Assembly (NCBI RefSeq): GCF_900112955.1
Contig: NZ_FONP01000001.1
Location: 1-64,000 of the forward strand
DNA: 64,000 nt
Origin: Peptostreptococcus sp. D1
GTDB taxonomy: Bacteria > Bacillota > Clostridia > Peptostreptococcales > Peptostreptococcaceae
Reading direction: 5' to 3'
Position numbers and translations under genes: made by a program. Below the pieces are notes generated by a model, which was not told the origin of the DNA, did no database searches, and saw only the letters and a program-made list of their open reading frames with translations. Positions 35,001 to 44,113 of this stretch are shown here, piece by piece; position 1 is the first letter of the stretch; each line of letters begins with the position of its first letter.

Positions 35001-35035
35001 AGGCTATAACTTTTACAATAAGTAAAAATCAAGCC
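35001..35035 (-). terminator. Terminator of the grd-type operon
   Basis: Nested hairpin (AGGCT/AGCCT outside, ACTTTTAC/GTAAAAAT inside), followed on the minus strand by TTTTTCATTTTTTT. A second small repeat CTAAAGC-aa-GCTTTAG lies near 35068-35085. Confidence 0.65.
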
Positions 35036-35100
35036 TAATTCATCAAGAGTAATTATAATAAGTATCTCTAAAGCAAGCTTTAGCTATGCCAGTTCATCTA

Positions 35101-36195
35101 TTATATTTTTTTCCATTGAATAGATCTAAAAATCATTATAAATAATAGAGCTAAACCAACATATCCGTTCAGTACATATACGTAATTGACCAATGTGTCA
35201 AACTTTAGAGTTAGACCAACAAACATGCCAGCTATCCCAAAAACAATTGACAACAGTCTAAATTTTGAGGTCTTTTCTTCTGCAAATCTCGATACAACTG
35301 ACCACAATAACGGAACAGAAGTAGTGTATATCCCAAAAAGAATTATTACTGAAAATAGATTTGCAAGCATTGGATGAATTTCACCAGCCAATATCAATGT
35401 TGGAATCTGACTTCCTTTCAATGTACTTATTGAAAAGAATATACCCAGCGACATTATCAAAACAGCCAGTGAAAATCCTGTTGCCCCCCAAAATGCACCT
35501 AATTTACCTTCCTTGTCACTATTTGCACTCGCTCCTATCTGCCCTAGAAACGCAGCCAACCATAGCATACAGAAACCCACATATGATCCTGCTGACAACA
35601 GCCAATTTGAATTTGCTATTTTAATCTCCTTGCTTGCCACAAGATCTCTAACAACGTCATTTGCAGTATTCATTCCATCTAAATGAGTAAATATACTTAC
35701 TCCACCTACAAAAATTGCAATTACAACTATCACTGGTCCAATATTACCGATAACTTCAACTATCCTATTCAAACCGAATATAGCTGTGATAATTACGACG
35801 ATGCCCATTAGAATTCCCCCAGCATAGGGTGACCAATTGTAATGTTGTGCAGTAGTTGCGCCAGCTCCACCTATCATTACCGTATACGATAAGAAGATAA
35901 AGAATACTGAGAAGTAATCATAGAACGTTCCCAAGGCTTTCCCACAATAATATCTATAAATGTCATTTGGTGTATCAAACCTATTATTATATCCAGCAGA
36001 TATAAAGCTAAGTCCAACATATGCCAAAAGTACAAAGCAAAGTATTACTGCCAAAATGCCTTTATACCCAAGCGCTGTAAAATACTGTAAAATTTCTTGA
36101 CCAGTTGCGAAGCCAGAGCCTATTAATAGGGCAATGAATGCACCAGCGTAATTAATAACCTTTTTCGTGCTTATCTTTTCATTTTTTTCAATCAT
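35101..36195 (-). CDS. YkvI-like membrane transporter of the grd-type operon
   Basis: 364 aa, about ten membrane helices in the LeuT/APC-like arrangement. The opening helix has I-G-S-G-F-A-T-G-Q-E-I-L-Q-Y-F, the broken-helix G-S-G-F motif of the YkvI/branched-amino-acid carrier-like family. As last gene after the grdE/grdB-like genes it most likely imports their substrate, but the BCCT carriers usual for betaine are not of this type. ATG 36195 follows GGGTGA; an in-frame GTG nine bases earlier is less likely. Confidence 0.75.
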   Translation of the reverse strand: MIEKNEKISTKKVINYAGAFIALLIGSGFATGQEILQYFTALGYKGILAVILCFVLLAYVGLSFISAGYNNRFDTPNDIYRYYCGKALGTFYDYFSVFFIFLSYTVMIGGAGATTAQHYNWSPYAGGILMGIVVIITAIFGLNRIVEVIGNIGPVIVVIAIFVGGVSIFTHLDGMNTANDVVRDLVASKEIKIANSNWLLSAGSYVGFCMLWLAAFLGQIGASANSDKEGKLGAFWGATGFSLAVLIMSLGIFFSISTLKGSQIPTLILAGEIHPMLANLFSVIILFGIYTTSVPLLWSVVSRFAEEKTSKFRLLSIVFGIAGMFVGLTLKFDTLVNYVYVLNGYVGLALLFIMIFRSIQWKKI

Positions 36196-36242
36196 AAAAA
36201 TCACCCATTTTCATTACTTAGTCAACTTCTAATAGTGTTTAA

Positions 36243-37538
36243 CTAGAATATTGTCGGTCCGTCAACTTCAGTTGTAAGAGCATCTAATGCCTTACCAACA
36301 AGTGAATTTCTTAAGTCCAATTCCTTTTCGCCTTTTTCTGGATTACCTACTGGGTAAGGTATTGCTATAGTAGGTACTATTCTGTTTGCTCCAACAGATT
36401 TTGATATTGTCACAATTGTTGCCATATGAACAATCGGAATCCCATATCTTTCTATTTCTTTTACTATCGTTGCACCGCAACGTGTACAAGTACCTCACGT
36501 AGAAGTTAGAATAACACCGTCTACACCAGCAGCCTTCAATTCTTCTCCTATTTCTTTACCGAATACAATTGAATTACCTATTGCTGTACCAGTACCAGTT
36601 GTAGTATAGAAATCTTTGTACACACCTCCGATAATACCATCCTTTTCAAGCTGCTTAAGTGAGTCCAAAGGAACAACTCTATCTGGGATTTCATTCGCAT
36701 AAACTGGATCATATCCACCGTGTATTGTGCAGAAATTCCCTTCCAATTTATCCAATTTTGATATATCATATTTACCCCATTTCTGAGCAGATGCCGATTG
36801 AATTCTATCAGGGTTTCCCATAGGTACAATACCACCAGTAGTAACCAATGCAATTGTAGCCTTTGAAAGATCTTTTATAGCAGGAGCTGGATCTACAGTA
36901 TCAAATACTGGCATTGGAAGCTCAGTAGTAAACGGCTCATCGTTGAGTCTTTTCATCAGCATTTCTATAGCTCTTTGAGAACCTGTTTTTTCAGAGAATA
37001 CTGTTAGCCTTTTGCCTTGTGCAAAATAGTCGTCAATATCTGGTTTAACCACTTCTCCGTTAAGTATTTTTTTAGCTATTGAAACCATCTTTGGAAGTGA
37101 TTTTCTCATTGTACCTGCTGAATCACCAGTTTTTACAACATATGCGACCTTTCTTGCAGAATCTAGTCCTGGATTTTCTTCATACATCCCTGAAACAACT
37201 GGGATACCTGCCTCTTTTTCGAAAAATTCAGCCACACCTGAACAAGCCATACCGTATCTACCAGCATTGAAAGCCGGACCAGCCACAACCAAATCAGGCT
37301 TTACATCTTCACATATTTTCTTCAAAAATTCCAAAGACTCTTCTTTGTTTTCATTAAAAAAATTATCTCCACAAATAATAGTACCAACTAATCCTCCATC
37401 TTCTGATATCGATTTTGCAAATACTTCAGATGGACCAATTCCTCCCTCCTTGAACATTGGTGCTATACCAGCCTTGTCTTCTCCACCAATCTGTCCAAAG
37501 AACTGATTTAGATAAAATAAAACCTTCTTTTCAGACAT
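36243..37538 (-). CDS. grdB: Grd component B selenoprotein subunit, GrdB/F/H-like, UGA = Sec
   Basis: The frame runs 347 codons to a TGA at 36497-36495, then continues 83 codons to the true stop at 36243, giving 431 residues, the family's usual length. The read-through reads S-T-U-G-T-C-T-R-C-G-A-T, the Sec active site of glycine/sarcosine/betaine reductase protein B, followed by G-A-N-R-I-V-P-T and T-E-V-D-G-P-T-I-F. A SECIS-type hairpin lies just downstream of the TGA. Protein B binds the amine substrate and hands the acyl group to selenoprotein A. Which substrate it uses cannot be decided from sequence, so the symbol means family only. GGGGG precedes the ATG. Confidence 0.93.
36468..36497 (-). 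promoter_or_regulatory. Bacterial SECIS-type hairpin at the Sec codon
   Basis: Twelve bases after the UGA the coding strand folds as CGTTGC-GGT-GCAACG, six perfect pairs with a GGT loop starting 16 bases after the codon. A G-led apical loop at this distance is the shape required by SelB. Confidence 0.75.
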
Positions 37539-37551
37539 ATCATTTTCCCCC

Positions 37552-38838
37552 TTAATAAAGTTCTACTGTTGCATTGTGAGTACCAATTTCAGAAGTTGCA
37601 CCTATTACCGCATTTAACTCACACTTCATTGTTCCGTCTTCACTATTATAAGCACCAGCCCATCCGCCAGCTATATTTGCAACTGCCTCAGGATCACCTA
37701 ATACTCTATCTGCTTTTCCAAGCTCAACAACATGAGAAACATTTCCTGTAGATACAACTGCAACTGCCTCTTTGGCTATATCAGTAAGAGGTTGGCTCAT
37801 TCCATCCCAGCCAGAGCATTCGTCAGTTATCAGCACAGTTTTTATTCCTTGTCTTTCTAGCCTTGAACAAATCATTACCAAATCTGAATCAGGATTTCCA
37901 TAGCCTTCTTCAGATACCACAACTCCATCAGCACCCAGCATCTTACAAAGCTTTGCAGTATAATCACAAGATATAAATTTACCATTCAAGGTTGTCATTT
38001 CAGGAACTAACACAACTCCTAAGAAATTTATTTTCTTTCCATGAAGCTTGTATAATTCCTTTATTACTGCATTATTTTGATGCTGATAAGTTGTTATTTT
38101 ATCACAAGCTGCAACACAGTTACCACTTATTACTGCTCCATCCAATTCTTCATTTGGAGAAATCAATGTAGGTAAAATATGTGCTGAGTCAACACCATAA
38201 ATATAGCTTGCATGAAGAAGTCCCTGTGAAATAAGCATTTCGGCATACACGACCTTTGGAAGGCTTGGATATTTTTCAGTTTCTTCATCATTGTCACCCA
38301 TTTCATATACTTCAACTTCATCAGAAGTTAAACCTTTGGCTGCCAAGCCGACAAGCTCAGAAGTTTTTAAACCAATTATTCGGCAAGTTTCTTCATGCTC
38401 ATGAGGCGTCAATCCATCAATGACACTTATATCAACAACTATATTATTAGTTTTTGAAAAAGGAGTCCATTTTGCACCTTCTCCCCACATATCTATGATG
38501 CCCTCCTGAAAACCAACTATATCACCTATTGTGACAACGGCAACACCCTCAAGAACGTTAGCAATTCCATTCCCTAACTGAGCAACATCACTCGTAACAC
38601 CGGCAAAGCCGCTGGCTCCCTCAACTTTAAACCTAGGCTGAATAACATCCTTCACCGGAATTATTCTAGTCTTTTCACCAGGCTTTGCAATATCGATTTT
38701 AATTGCTTTAACATTTGGAACTTTTTTCAGTTCTTCAATCAATGAATCCTTGTCGATAAACAAAGTAGATCCATCAACCTTTGTCTCTTTTCCAAATTCA
38801 ACATTGTTGATTTGAATTTTTCTAAGTTCTAGTTTCAA
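37552..38838 (-). CDS. grdE: Grd component B proprotein subunit, GrdE/G/I-like
   Basis: 428 aa. It contains S-G-N-C-V-A-A-C-D (about residue 242), the Asn-Cys bond where the family self-cleaves to give a pyruvoyl (or Cys-derived carbonyl) group that forms a Schiff base with the substrate amine. Y-Q-H-Q-N-N-A-V-I-K-E-L-Y and D-G-V-V-V-S-E-E-G-Y-G-N-P-D are further family blocks. The TTG start at 38838 is preceded by GGGGTG. Thirteen bases separate it from the selenoprotein subunit. The symbol indicates family only; GrdG or GrdI remain possible. Confidence 0.92.
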   Translation of the reverse strand: MKLELRKIQINNVEFGKETKVDGSTLFIDKDSLIEELKKVPNVKAIKIDIAKPGEKTRIIPVKDVIQPRFKVEGASGFAGVTSDVAQLGNGIANVLEGVAVVTIGDIVGFQEGIIDMWGEGAKWTPFSKTNNIVVDISVIDGLTPHEHEETCRIIGLKTSELVGLAAKGLTSDEVEVYEMGDNDEETEKYPSLPKVVYAEMLISQGLLHASYIYGVDSAHILPTLISPNEELDGAVISGNCVAACDKITTYQHQNNAVIKELYKLHGKKINFLGVVLVPEMTTLNGKFISCDYTAKLCKMLGADGVVVSEEGYGNPDSDLVMICSRLERQGIKTVLITDECSGWDGMSQPLTDIAKEAVAVVSTGNVSHVVELGKADRVLGDPEAVANIAGGWAGAYNSEDGTMKCELNAVIGATSEIGTHNATVELY

Positions 38839-38860
38839 AATACTTCACCCCTTTAATAAA

Positions 38861-39238
38861 TTATAATATTTCATTGATAAAATCGTTTTCATATATTGCA
38901 GATTTTATCAACTCATAATCAATAACCTCATAGTCTCTTCTATTTCTCTCGTCGACATTTCTCTCTCCCATTGTTACCTTGTATTTTTCAATACTGTTTT
39001 CTATGACCTCAATGGAATTTTCGTCAATAGCTTTCAATTCCTTGCCAATTAATATTGACCGAATTGGAGAATACATCATCCTTATACTTGCTCCAAGAGG
39101 ATATGATATAAGCTCATGCCCTAAATGAATACAGCTTCTTACCTCTAATAGCACATCAAAAAAATCGCCTTCTACAAAAATGATATTTTCATAATTATCT
39201 TTTACAATTGTATTATTAGTAACAATCGTAAAATCCAT
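38861..39238 (-). CDS. grdX: GrdX-family protein
   Basis: 125 aa, soluble. I-V-T-N-N near the N-terminus, H-L-G-H-E-L-I-S-Y-P-L-G-A-S-I-R at about 38-53 and P-I-R-S-I-L-I fit GrdX, the small protein of unknown function that opens many glycine reductase operons. GGAGGTG precedes the ATG. No trxB, trxA, grdA, grdC or grdD follows, unlike the classic operon. Confidence 0.85.
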   Translation of the reverse strand: MDFTIVTNNTIVKDNYENIIFVEGDFFDVLLEVRSCIHLGHELISYPLGASIRMMYSPIRSILIGKELKAIDENSIEVIENSIEKYKVTMGERNVDERNRRDYEVIDYELIKSAIYENDFINEIL

Positions 39239-39672
39239 AATGTCACCTCCCTTTATATTATTTCAATTGTATTTTATAGAAAATTTTATAGAAATATTTT
39301 ATATGGCTTTGAAAATTATATTTAACATTTTATTTGCATATATTATGTACTTTGTTAAAATAATTATAATATGAATATCCATATAAACAAGTTGCCTATA
39401 CAACAGTTTTCAGATTTTTTAAAATATTATATTTTTATTCTAAATATAGATTTTTTCTATATCTTAAAATTCAAAATAAAAATACCGTTAATCAAAGGCT
39501 TTATACACCTCTAATCAACGGTAAATCTACTATAAATTACACTATTATATTTTAAATTAGCTACTTTATTTTATAATTAATTTTCTAATAATTCAGTTAT
39601 AAATATACTTATTTATAACAATTTATCATCAAAACCAACATTAATTTATTATTTAAGCAATTACTAGATTAA
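39239..39672. other. Intergenic region upstream of grdX
   Basis: About 430 bases. It holds the ppdK terminator (separate entry) and, nearer grdX, AT-rich promoter DNA with an imperfect direct repeat TTCTATAAAATT. I saw no glycine riboswitch or other structured leader. Confidence 0.45.
39483..39523 (-). terminator. ppdK terminator
   Basis: TACCGTT / AACGGTA stem with an inner G-U-rich extension (GATTAGAGG with CCTTTGATT), then ATTTTTATTTT on the minus strand. Confidence 0.65.
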
Positions 39673-42318
39673 TTATTTATCTCTTTCGATTGCCCCACTT
39701 CTCTTTTTTATTGTTGACTGAGCAACAGCTAATCTTGCAATTGGAACTCTGAATGGTGAGCAAGAAACATAGTTCAAGCCTTGATTATAACAGAATTCAA
39801 CTGATGATGGTTCTCCACCGTGTTCTCCACAAATTCCTAGCTTCAATTCTGGATTAGTACCTCTTCCAAGTTTTACAGCCATTTCAACAAGCTTTCCAAT
39901 ACCTTTCTGATCAAGAACTTGGAATGGATCTTTTTCAAGAACACCTTTATCTACGTATTCACCTAAGAATTTACCAGCATCATCTCTAGAATATCCGAAT
40001 CCCATTTGAGTCAAGTCATTTGTTCCAAAGCTGAAGAAATCGGCAGCTTCTGCTATTTCATCAGCAGTAACACAAGCTCTTGGTATTTCTATCATAGTAC
40101 CCACAGTATAATCCATCTCTACACCTGCTTTTTCAAGCTCAGAATTTACTGCCTCCTCAATAATTGGTCTAAGCATCTTTAATTCATTAACTGTTCCGAT
40201 TAATGGCACCATTATTTCAGGCACTACCTTGTGTCCATCTTTCATCGCTAGTATTGCCCCCTGCGCTATTGCTCTTGCTTGCATTTCACAGATTTCTGGA
40301 TATGTTACAGCCAATCTACAGCCTCTATGACCAAGCATTGGGTTGAATTCATCCAAATCCACTACTCTCTTCTTCAATTCAGTAGGTCTTATTCCCATTT
40401 GTTTTGCTAATTCTTCTATTGCAGAATCCTCATGAGGCAAAAATTCATGTAGAGGTGGATCCAATAGTCTTATATTACAAGGTCTTCCATCCATTGCCTT
40501 GAATATACCATGGAAATCCTCTCTTTGGAATGGAAGTAGTTTATCCAATGCCTTTATTCTATCTTCGACATTGTCAGCCAATATCATTTCTCTAACAGCC
40601 GGTATTCTTTCTTCTTCAAAGAACATATGCTCAGTTCTACAAAGACCGATACCCTCAGCACCAAACTCAATAGCTTTTTTTGCATCTCTTGGATTGTCGG
40701 CATTTGTTCTAACCTTCATGTCTCTGATTTCATCAACCCAGCCCATAAATACGCCGAAGCTTCCTCCAACTTCAACGCTTGTCATCTCTATTGAGCCAAG
40801 GTATACACAGCCAGTTGATCCATCAATTGACATGAACTGTCCTTCTTTTATAACTCTGTCGCCAACTCTTATTTCCTTTGCCGCTTCATCTACTCTCAAT
40901 TCACCACAGCCTGCAACACAGCATTTTCCCATACCTCTAGCAACAACTGCCGCATGAGAAGTCATACCACCTCTAGCAGTCAAGATACCTTCTGAGCTTA
41001 CCATACCTTCTATATCCTCTGGAGATGTTTCCTGTCTGACCAATAAAGTTTTTTCACCAAGCTTTGCATGCTCAACAACGTCATCAGCATGGAAGTACAC
41101 CTTTCCTGAAGCTGCACCTGGAGATGCTGGAAGACCTTTTGCTAGCAATTCAGCAGATTTAAGCGCCTTTTGATCAAATGTTGGATGAAGCAATTGATCC
41201 AATTGACCCGGCTCTATTCTCATTATTGCCTCTTCCTTATCTATTACGCCAGAATTTACCAAATCAACTACTACATTAATTGCAGCCTTTGCAGTTCTCT
41301 TTCCATTTCTAGTCTGAAGTATGTAAAGCCTTCCTTTTTCGATAGTGAACTCTATATCCTGCATATCCTTATAATGACCTTCTAAAATCTGTGTTATTTC
41401 AACAAATTGATTGTACATTTCAGGCATATCGTTCTTTAATGTATCTATACTCTGAGGTGTTCTGATTCCAGCAACAACATCTTCTCCTTGTGCATTTATT
41501 AGATATTCTCCAAATAATTTGTTTTCTCCAGTTGATGGATTTCTTGTAAATGCAACACCAGTTCCACTATCAGTACCCATATTACCAAATACCATAGATT
41601 GAATGTTTACCGCAGTACCAAGATTATTTGCTATATCGTTTAATTTTCTATAAACAACAGCCCTAGGATTGTTCCATGATCTGAAAACAGCCTCAATCGC
41701 CAACAGCAATTGCTTTTTCGGATCTTGAGGGAAGTCCTCTCCAACCTCTTTTTTATAAATATTTTTAAACTCTACAACGATTTCCTTCAAATCATCAATA
41801 CTTAACTCAGTATCAAATTTGTATCCCTTTTCTTCCTTTACTCTCTCTAAAACATTTTCAAATTTGTATTTTGGTACTTCCATAGCAACATCTGAGAACA
41901 TTTGAATAAATCTTCTGTAGCTGTCATATGAAAATCTTTCGTTATTAGTTGATTCTATCAGTCCTTTGATACTAGTATCATTAAGACCTAGATTTAATAT
42001 TGTATCCATCATACCTGGCATTGAGAACACAGCCCCTGATCTTACAGATACCAATAATGGATTTTTCTCAGCTCCAAGAATTTTCCCCTGTTCTTTTTCC
42101 AATTGAGCTAATTTTTCATCGATTTGATCCAATATTTCTTTTCTAATCTTGTGATCATTTTCATAATAATCATTGCAAGCTTCAGTAGTAATAGTGAAGC
42201 CCTGAGGTACAGGAAGACCAATATTTGTCATTTCTGCCAAATTAGCTCCCTTACCACCCAATAGGCTTCTCATATCCTTATTACCTTCATCAAAACTATA
42301 AACAAATTTTGTACTCAT
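39673..42318 (-). CDS. ppdK: Pyruvate, phosphate dikinase
   Basis: 881 aa. ATP-grasp domain (G-G-K-G-A-N-L-A-E-M, then S-V-R-S-G-A), central phospho-His domain G-G-M-T-S-H-A-A-V-V-A-R-G-M-G-K (His about 453), and a C-terminal PEP/pyruvate barrel with F-G-T-N-D-L-T-Q. It interconverts pyruvate, ATP and Pi with PEP, AMP and PPi. ATG 42318 has AGGAGG at good spacing; an in-frame start 24 bases upstream lies against the ppsR end. It is cotranscribed with its regulatory protein. Confidence 0.97.
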   Translation of the reverse strand: MSTKFVYSFDEGNKDMRSLLGGKGANLAEMTNIGLPVPQGFTITTEACNDYYENDHKIRKEILDQIDEKLAQLEKEQGKILGAEKNPLLVSVRSGAVFSMPGMMDTILNLGLNDTSIKGLIESTNNERFSYDSYRRFIQMFSDVAMEVPKYKFENVLERVKEEKGYKFDTELSIDDLKEIVVEFKNIYKKEVGEDFPQDPKKQLLLAIEAVFRSWNNPRAVVYRKLNDIANNLGTAVNIQSMVFGNMGTDSGTGVAFTRNPSTGENKLFGEYLINAQGEDVVAGIRTPQSIDTLKNDMPEMYNQFVEITQILEGHYKDMQDIEFTIEKGRLYILQTRNGKRTAKAAINVVVDLVNSGVIDKEEAIMRIEPGQLDQLLHPTFDQKALKSAELLAKGLPASPGAASGKVYFHADDVVEHAKLGEKTLLVRQETSPEDIEGMVSSEGILTARGGMTSHAAVVARGMGKCCVAGCGELRVDEAAKEIRVGDRVIKEGQFMSIDGSTGCVYLGSIEMTSVEVGGSFGVFMGWVDEIRDMKVRTNADNPRDAKKAIEFGAEGIGLCRTEHMFFEEERIPAVREMILADNVEDRIKALDKLLPFQREDFHGIFKAMDGRPCNIRLLDPPLHEFLPHEDSAIEELAKQMGIRPTELKKRVVDLDEFNPMLGHRGCRLAVTYPEICEMQARAIAQGAILAMKDGHKVVPEIMVPLIGTVNELKMLRPIIEEAVNSELEKAGVEMDYTVGTMIEIPRACVTADEIAEAADFFSFGTNDLTQMGFGYSRDDAGKFLGEYVDKGVLEKDPFQVLDQKGIGKLVEMAVKLGRGTNPELKLGICGEHGGEPSSVEFCYNQGLNYVSCSPFRVPIARLAVAQSTIKKRSGAIERDK

Positions 42319-42341
42319 GTTTTTCCTCCTGTAAAAATACA

Positions 42342-43181
42342 CTAAATATCGTAATCCTTAATTATTGACATTCCATTTTCTTTTAAAATATCCAAAATTA
42401 TTCCAGCTGTTTCTTCAATTGCCTTGTTGGCTACATTTATTACTGGGCATTTTAAATTCTTCATAACCTCTTCGGAATAGTCCAACTCTTCTAAAATTCT
42501 GTCTAACTTCGCATAATTGGCACTACCCGAAAGTCCCATCGACTTCAATCTTTCTACTCTAATTGTGTTCAATTTTTCAGGTGAGTTCGTCAGACCTATT
42601 ATTTTTCTAGGGTCGACATTTGCAAGCTCCTTTGGAATCGGAACCTCTGGAACCAATGGTACATTAGCAACCTTAATATGCTTGTTTGCCAAATACATAC
42701 TCAACGGAGTCTTTGAGGTTCTAGAAATGCCAACTAAAACCAAGTCAGCCTTTAACAGCCCCCTCGGATCCTTCCCATCATCATACTTTACGGCAAACTC
42801 AATCGCTTCCACTCTTTCAAAATATGACTTGTCCATCTTTCTGATTAAGCCTGCTTCTCTAAGCGGCTTTGAGTTCGACTTAGTACTCATTTTAAGAATT
42901 ATACTTGACAACAAATCCACACTCTCTATTTCATTTTCTGTACAGTAGTCTCCAGAATAATTTGCCAATTCCTCACTTACCAAGCTATAAAGAACAAGAG
43001 CGTCATTTTTTTTCGCCTCATCCAAAACCTCCTTCAATAATTCAGTTGAATTTATAAACGGATATCTTCTAATATCCCATTCCTCTTTATTTTCAAATTG
43101 AGAAATACAGGCTCTAGCTATAGTTCTAGCCGTTTCTCCAAGTGAATCTGATATGATAAAAATCATCATTTTTTTATTCAT
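42342..43181 (-). CDS. ppsR: PPDK regulatory protein (DUF299 kinase/pyrophosphorylase)
   Basis: 279 aa. P-loop-like motif V-G-I-S-R-T-S-K-T-P-L-S (about 151) and the I-S-D-S-L-G-E-T-A start are diagnostic of DUF299. It inactivates PPDK by ADP-dependent phosphorylation of the Thr next to the catalytic His (the T-S-H of PPDK) and reverses this with Pi. Adjacency to ppdK strongly supports PPDK rather than PEP synthase as target. Confidence 0.95.
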   Translation of the reverse strand: MNKKMMIFIISDSLGETARTIARACISQFENKEEWDIRRYPFINSTELLKEVLDEAKKNDALVLYSLVSEELANYSGDYCTENEIESVDLLSSIILKMSTKSNSKPLREAGLIRKMDKSYFERVEAIEFAVKYDDGKDPRGLLKADLVLVGISRTSKTPLSMYLANKHIKVANVPLVPEVPIPKELANVDPRKIIGLTNSPEKLNTIRVERLKSMGLSGSANYAKLDRILEELDYSEEVMKNLKCPVINVANKAIEETAGIILDILKENGMSIIKDYDI

Positions 43182-43225
43182 AATACCTCCATTTCGTTAA
43201 CATCTATATTATCCTCTTTATTTGA

Positions 43226-43864
43226 TTATTTATCCATTAATTCTAAGAAAAGCCTCGTAATAGATGTTTTTGAAATTTTTCCAACTATCTTCATCTTGTG
43301 AATATCGCCATCTTCATACCTAACGACAGGTAAACTATCAACTTCTCTAGTCACCAGCATCCTAGCAGCATCGCTAATCGAATTATCCTCCAAAACTGTC
43401 GCAATATTTGGCATTCTAGTCATAGCCAATCCAATTGGATCATTTTTTATATCCTTGTTTCCCATTGTGGCCTTTAACAAATCTTTTCTAGACACTACTC
43501 CACAAAGATAATCATCATCATCGATAATAAATACTCCACCGGAATCCTCTAAAAAAATATTAACTATAACATCATAAACTGTATCATTCTGCCTCGCAGT
43601 CAGAGGAACTCCCATTACATCAGAAACTTTCAATTGCTTAAAAGATGTGCTTTCATTCGAAAAATTACCTTCTCCGACGTAAAAATATCCCACCTTTGGT
43701 CTAGCATCTAAAATTCCTGTCATAGTCAAAACAACCAGATCAGACCTCAAAGTCGCCCTAGTTACATTTAATTTGTCGGCTATTCTTTCTCCTGTAATCG
43801 GTTCATTCGACTTGACGATATCAATAATTTTTAATTGTCTATCATTCAGTTGAATATTAATCAC
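43226..43864 (-). CDS. CcpN-like regulator, HTH plus two CBS domains
   Basis: 212 aa. Winged HTH (E-R-I-A-D-K-L-N-V-T-R-A-T-L-R-S-D-L, about 21-40), then paired CBS domains (about 75-210) that bind adenyl nucleotides. B. subtilis CcpN represses gluconeogenic genes and sits next to yqfL (ppsR); the same order here supports control of pyruvate/PEP flux by energy charge. The start is GTG with a weak ribosome site. Confidence 0.88.
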   Translation of the reverse strand: MINIQLNDRQLKIIDIVKSNEPITGERIADKLNVTRATLRSDLVVLTMTGILDARPKVGYFYVGEGNFSNESTSFKQLKVSDVMGVPLTARQNDTVYDVIVNIFLEDSGGVFIIDDDDYLCGVVSRKDLLKATMGNKDIKNDPIGLAMTRMPNIATVLEDNSISDAARMLVTREVDSLPVVRYEDGDIHKMKIVGKISKTSITRLFLELMDK

Positions 43865-44053
43865 CTACTTTCAAATATAATATACAACTTCCTTTAAATG
43901 TGATATACCATTTCTATATAGTATATTATAATACTAAGTTCAATTTAAATCAATAGTATATATAAATAAAAATAATCTACATTTATTTATTGTATAGACT
44001 TCAAAGTCAATTTTGCATTGATTCTTTATAAAAATATTCATTTACAACAAAAA

Positions 44054-44079
44054 ACCGCAGATAAATCGACATCTGCGGT
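44054..44079 (-). terminator. Terminator of the sortase/pilus operon
   Basis: ACCGCAGAT / ATCTGCGGT nine-bp perfect stem, TTTTTTG after it on the minus strand. Confidence 0.85.
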
Positions 44080-44113
44080 AAAATAACCTCAAAATTAAAT
44101 AAATGGTTATACT

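Noticed and set aside
35068-35085. Small CTAAAGC-GCTTTAG palindrome after the transporter gene
   Set aside because: Short, no T-tract; the larger hairpin at 35001-35035 explains termination.
36495-36497. Treating the TGA as a nonsense mutation or frameshift in the grdB-like gene
   Set aside because: The same frame continues with family-conserved sequence, the codon sits exactly at the known Sec position, and a SECIS-type hairpin follows.
36423-36497. Separate small gene starting at an internal ATG after the Sec codon
   Set aside because: The segment is the C-terminal part of the selenoprotein subunit, and the internal ATG has no ribosome site.
39239-39672. Glycine riboswitch before the grd-type operon
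   Set aside because: The region is AT-rich with no conserved glycine-aptamer core; the only strong hairpin is the ppdK terminator.
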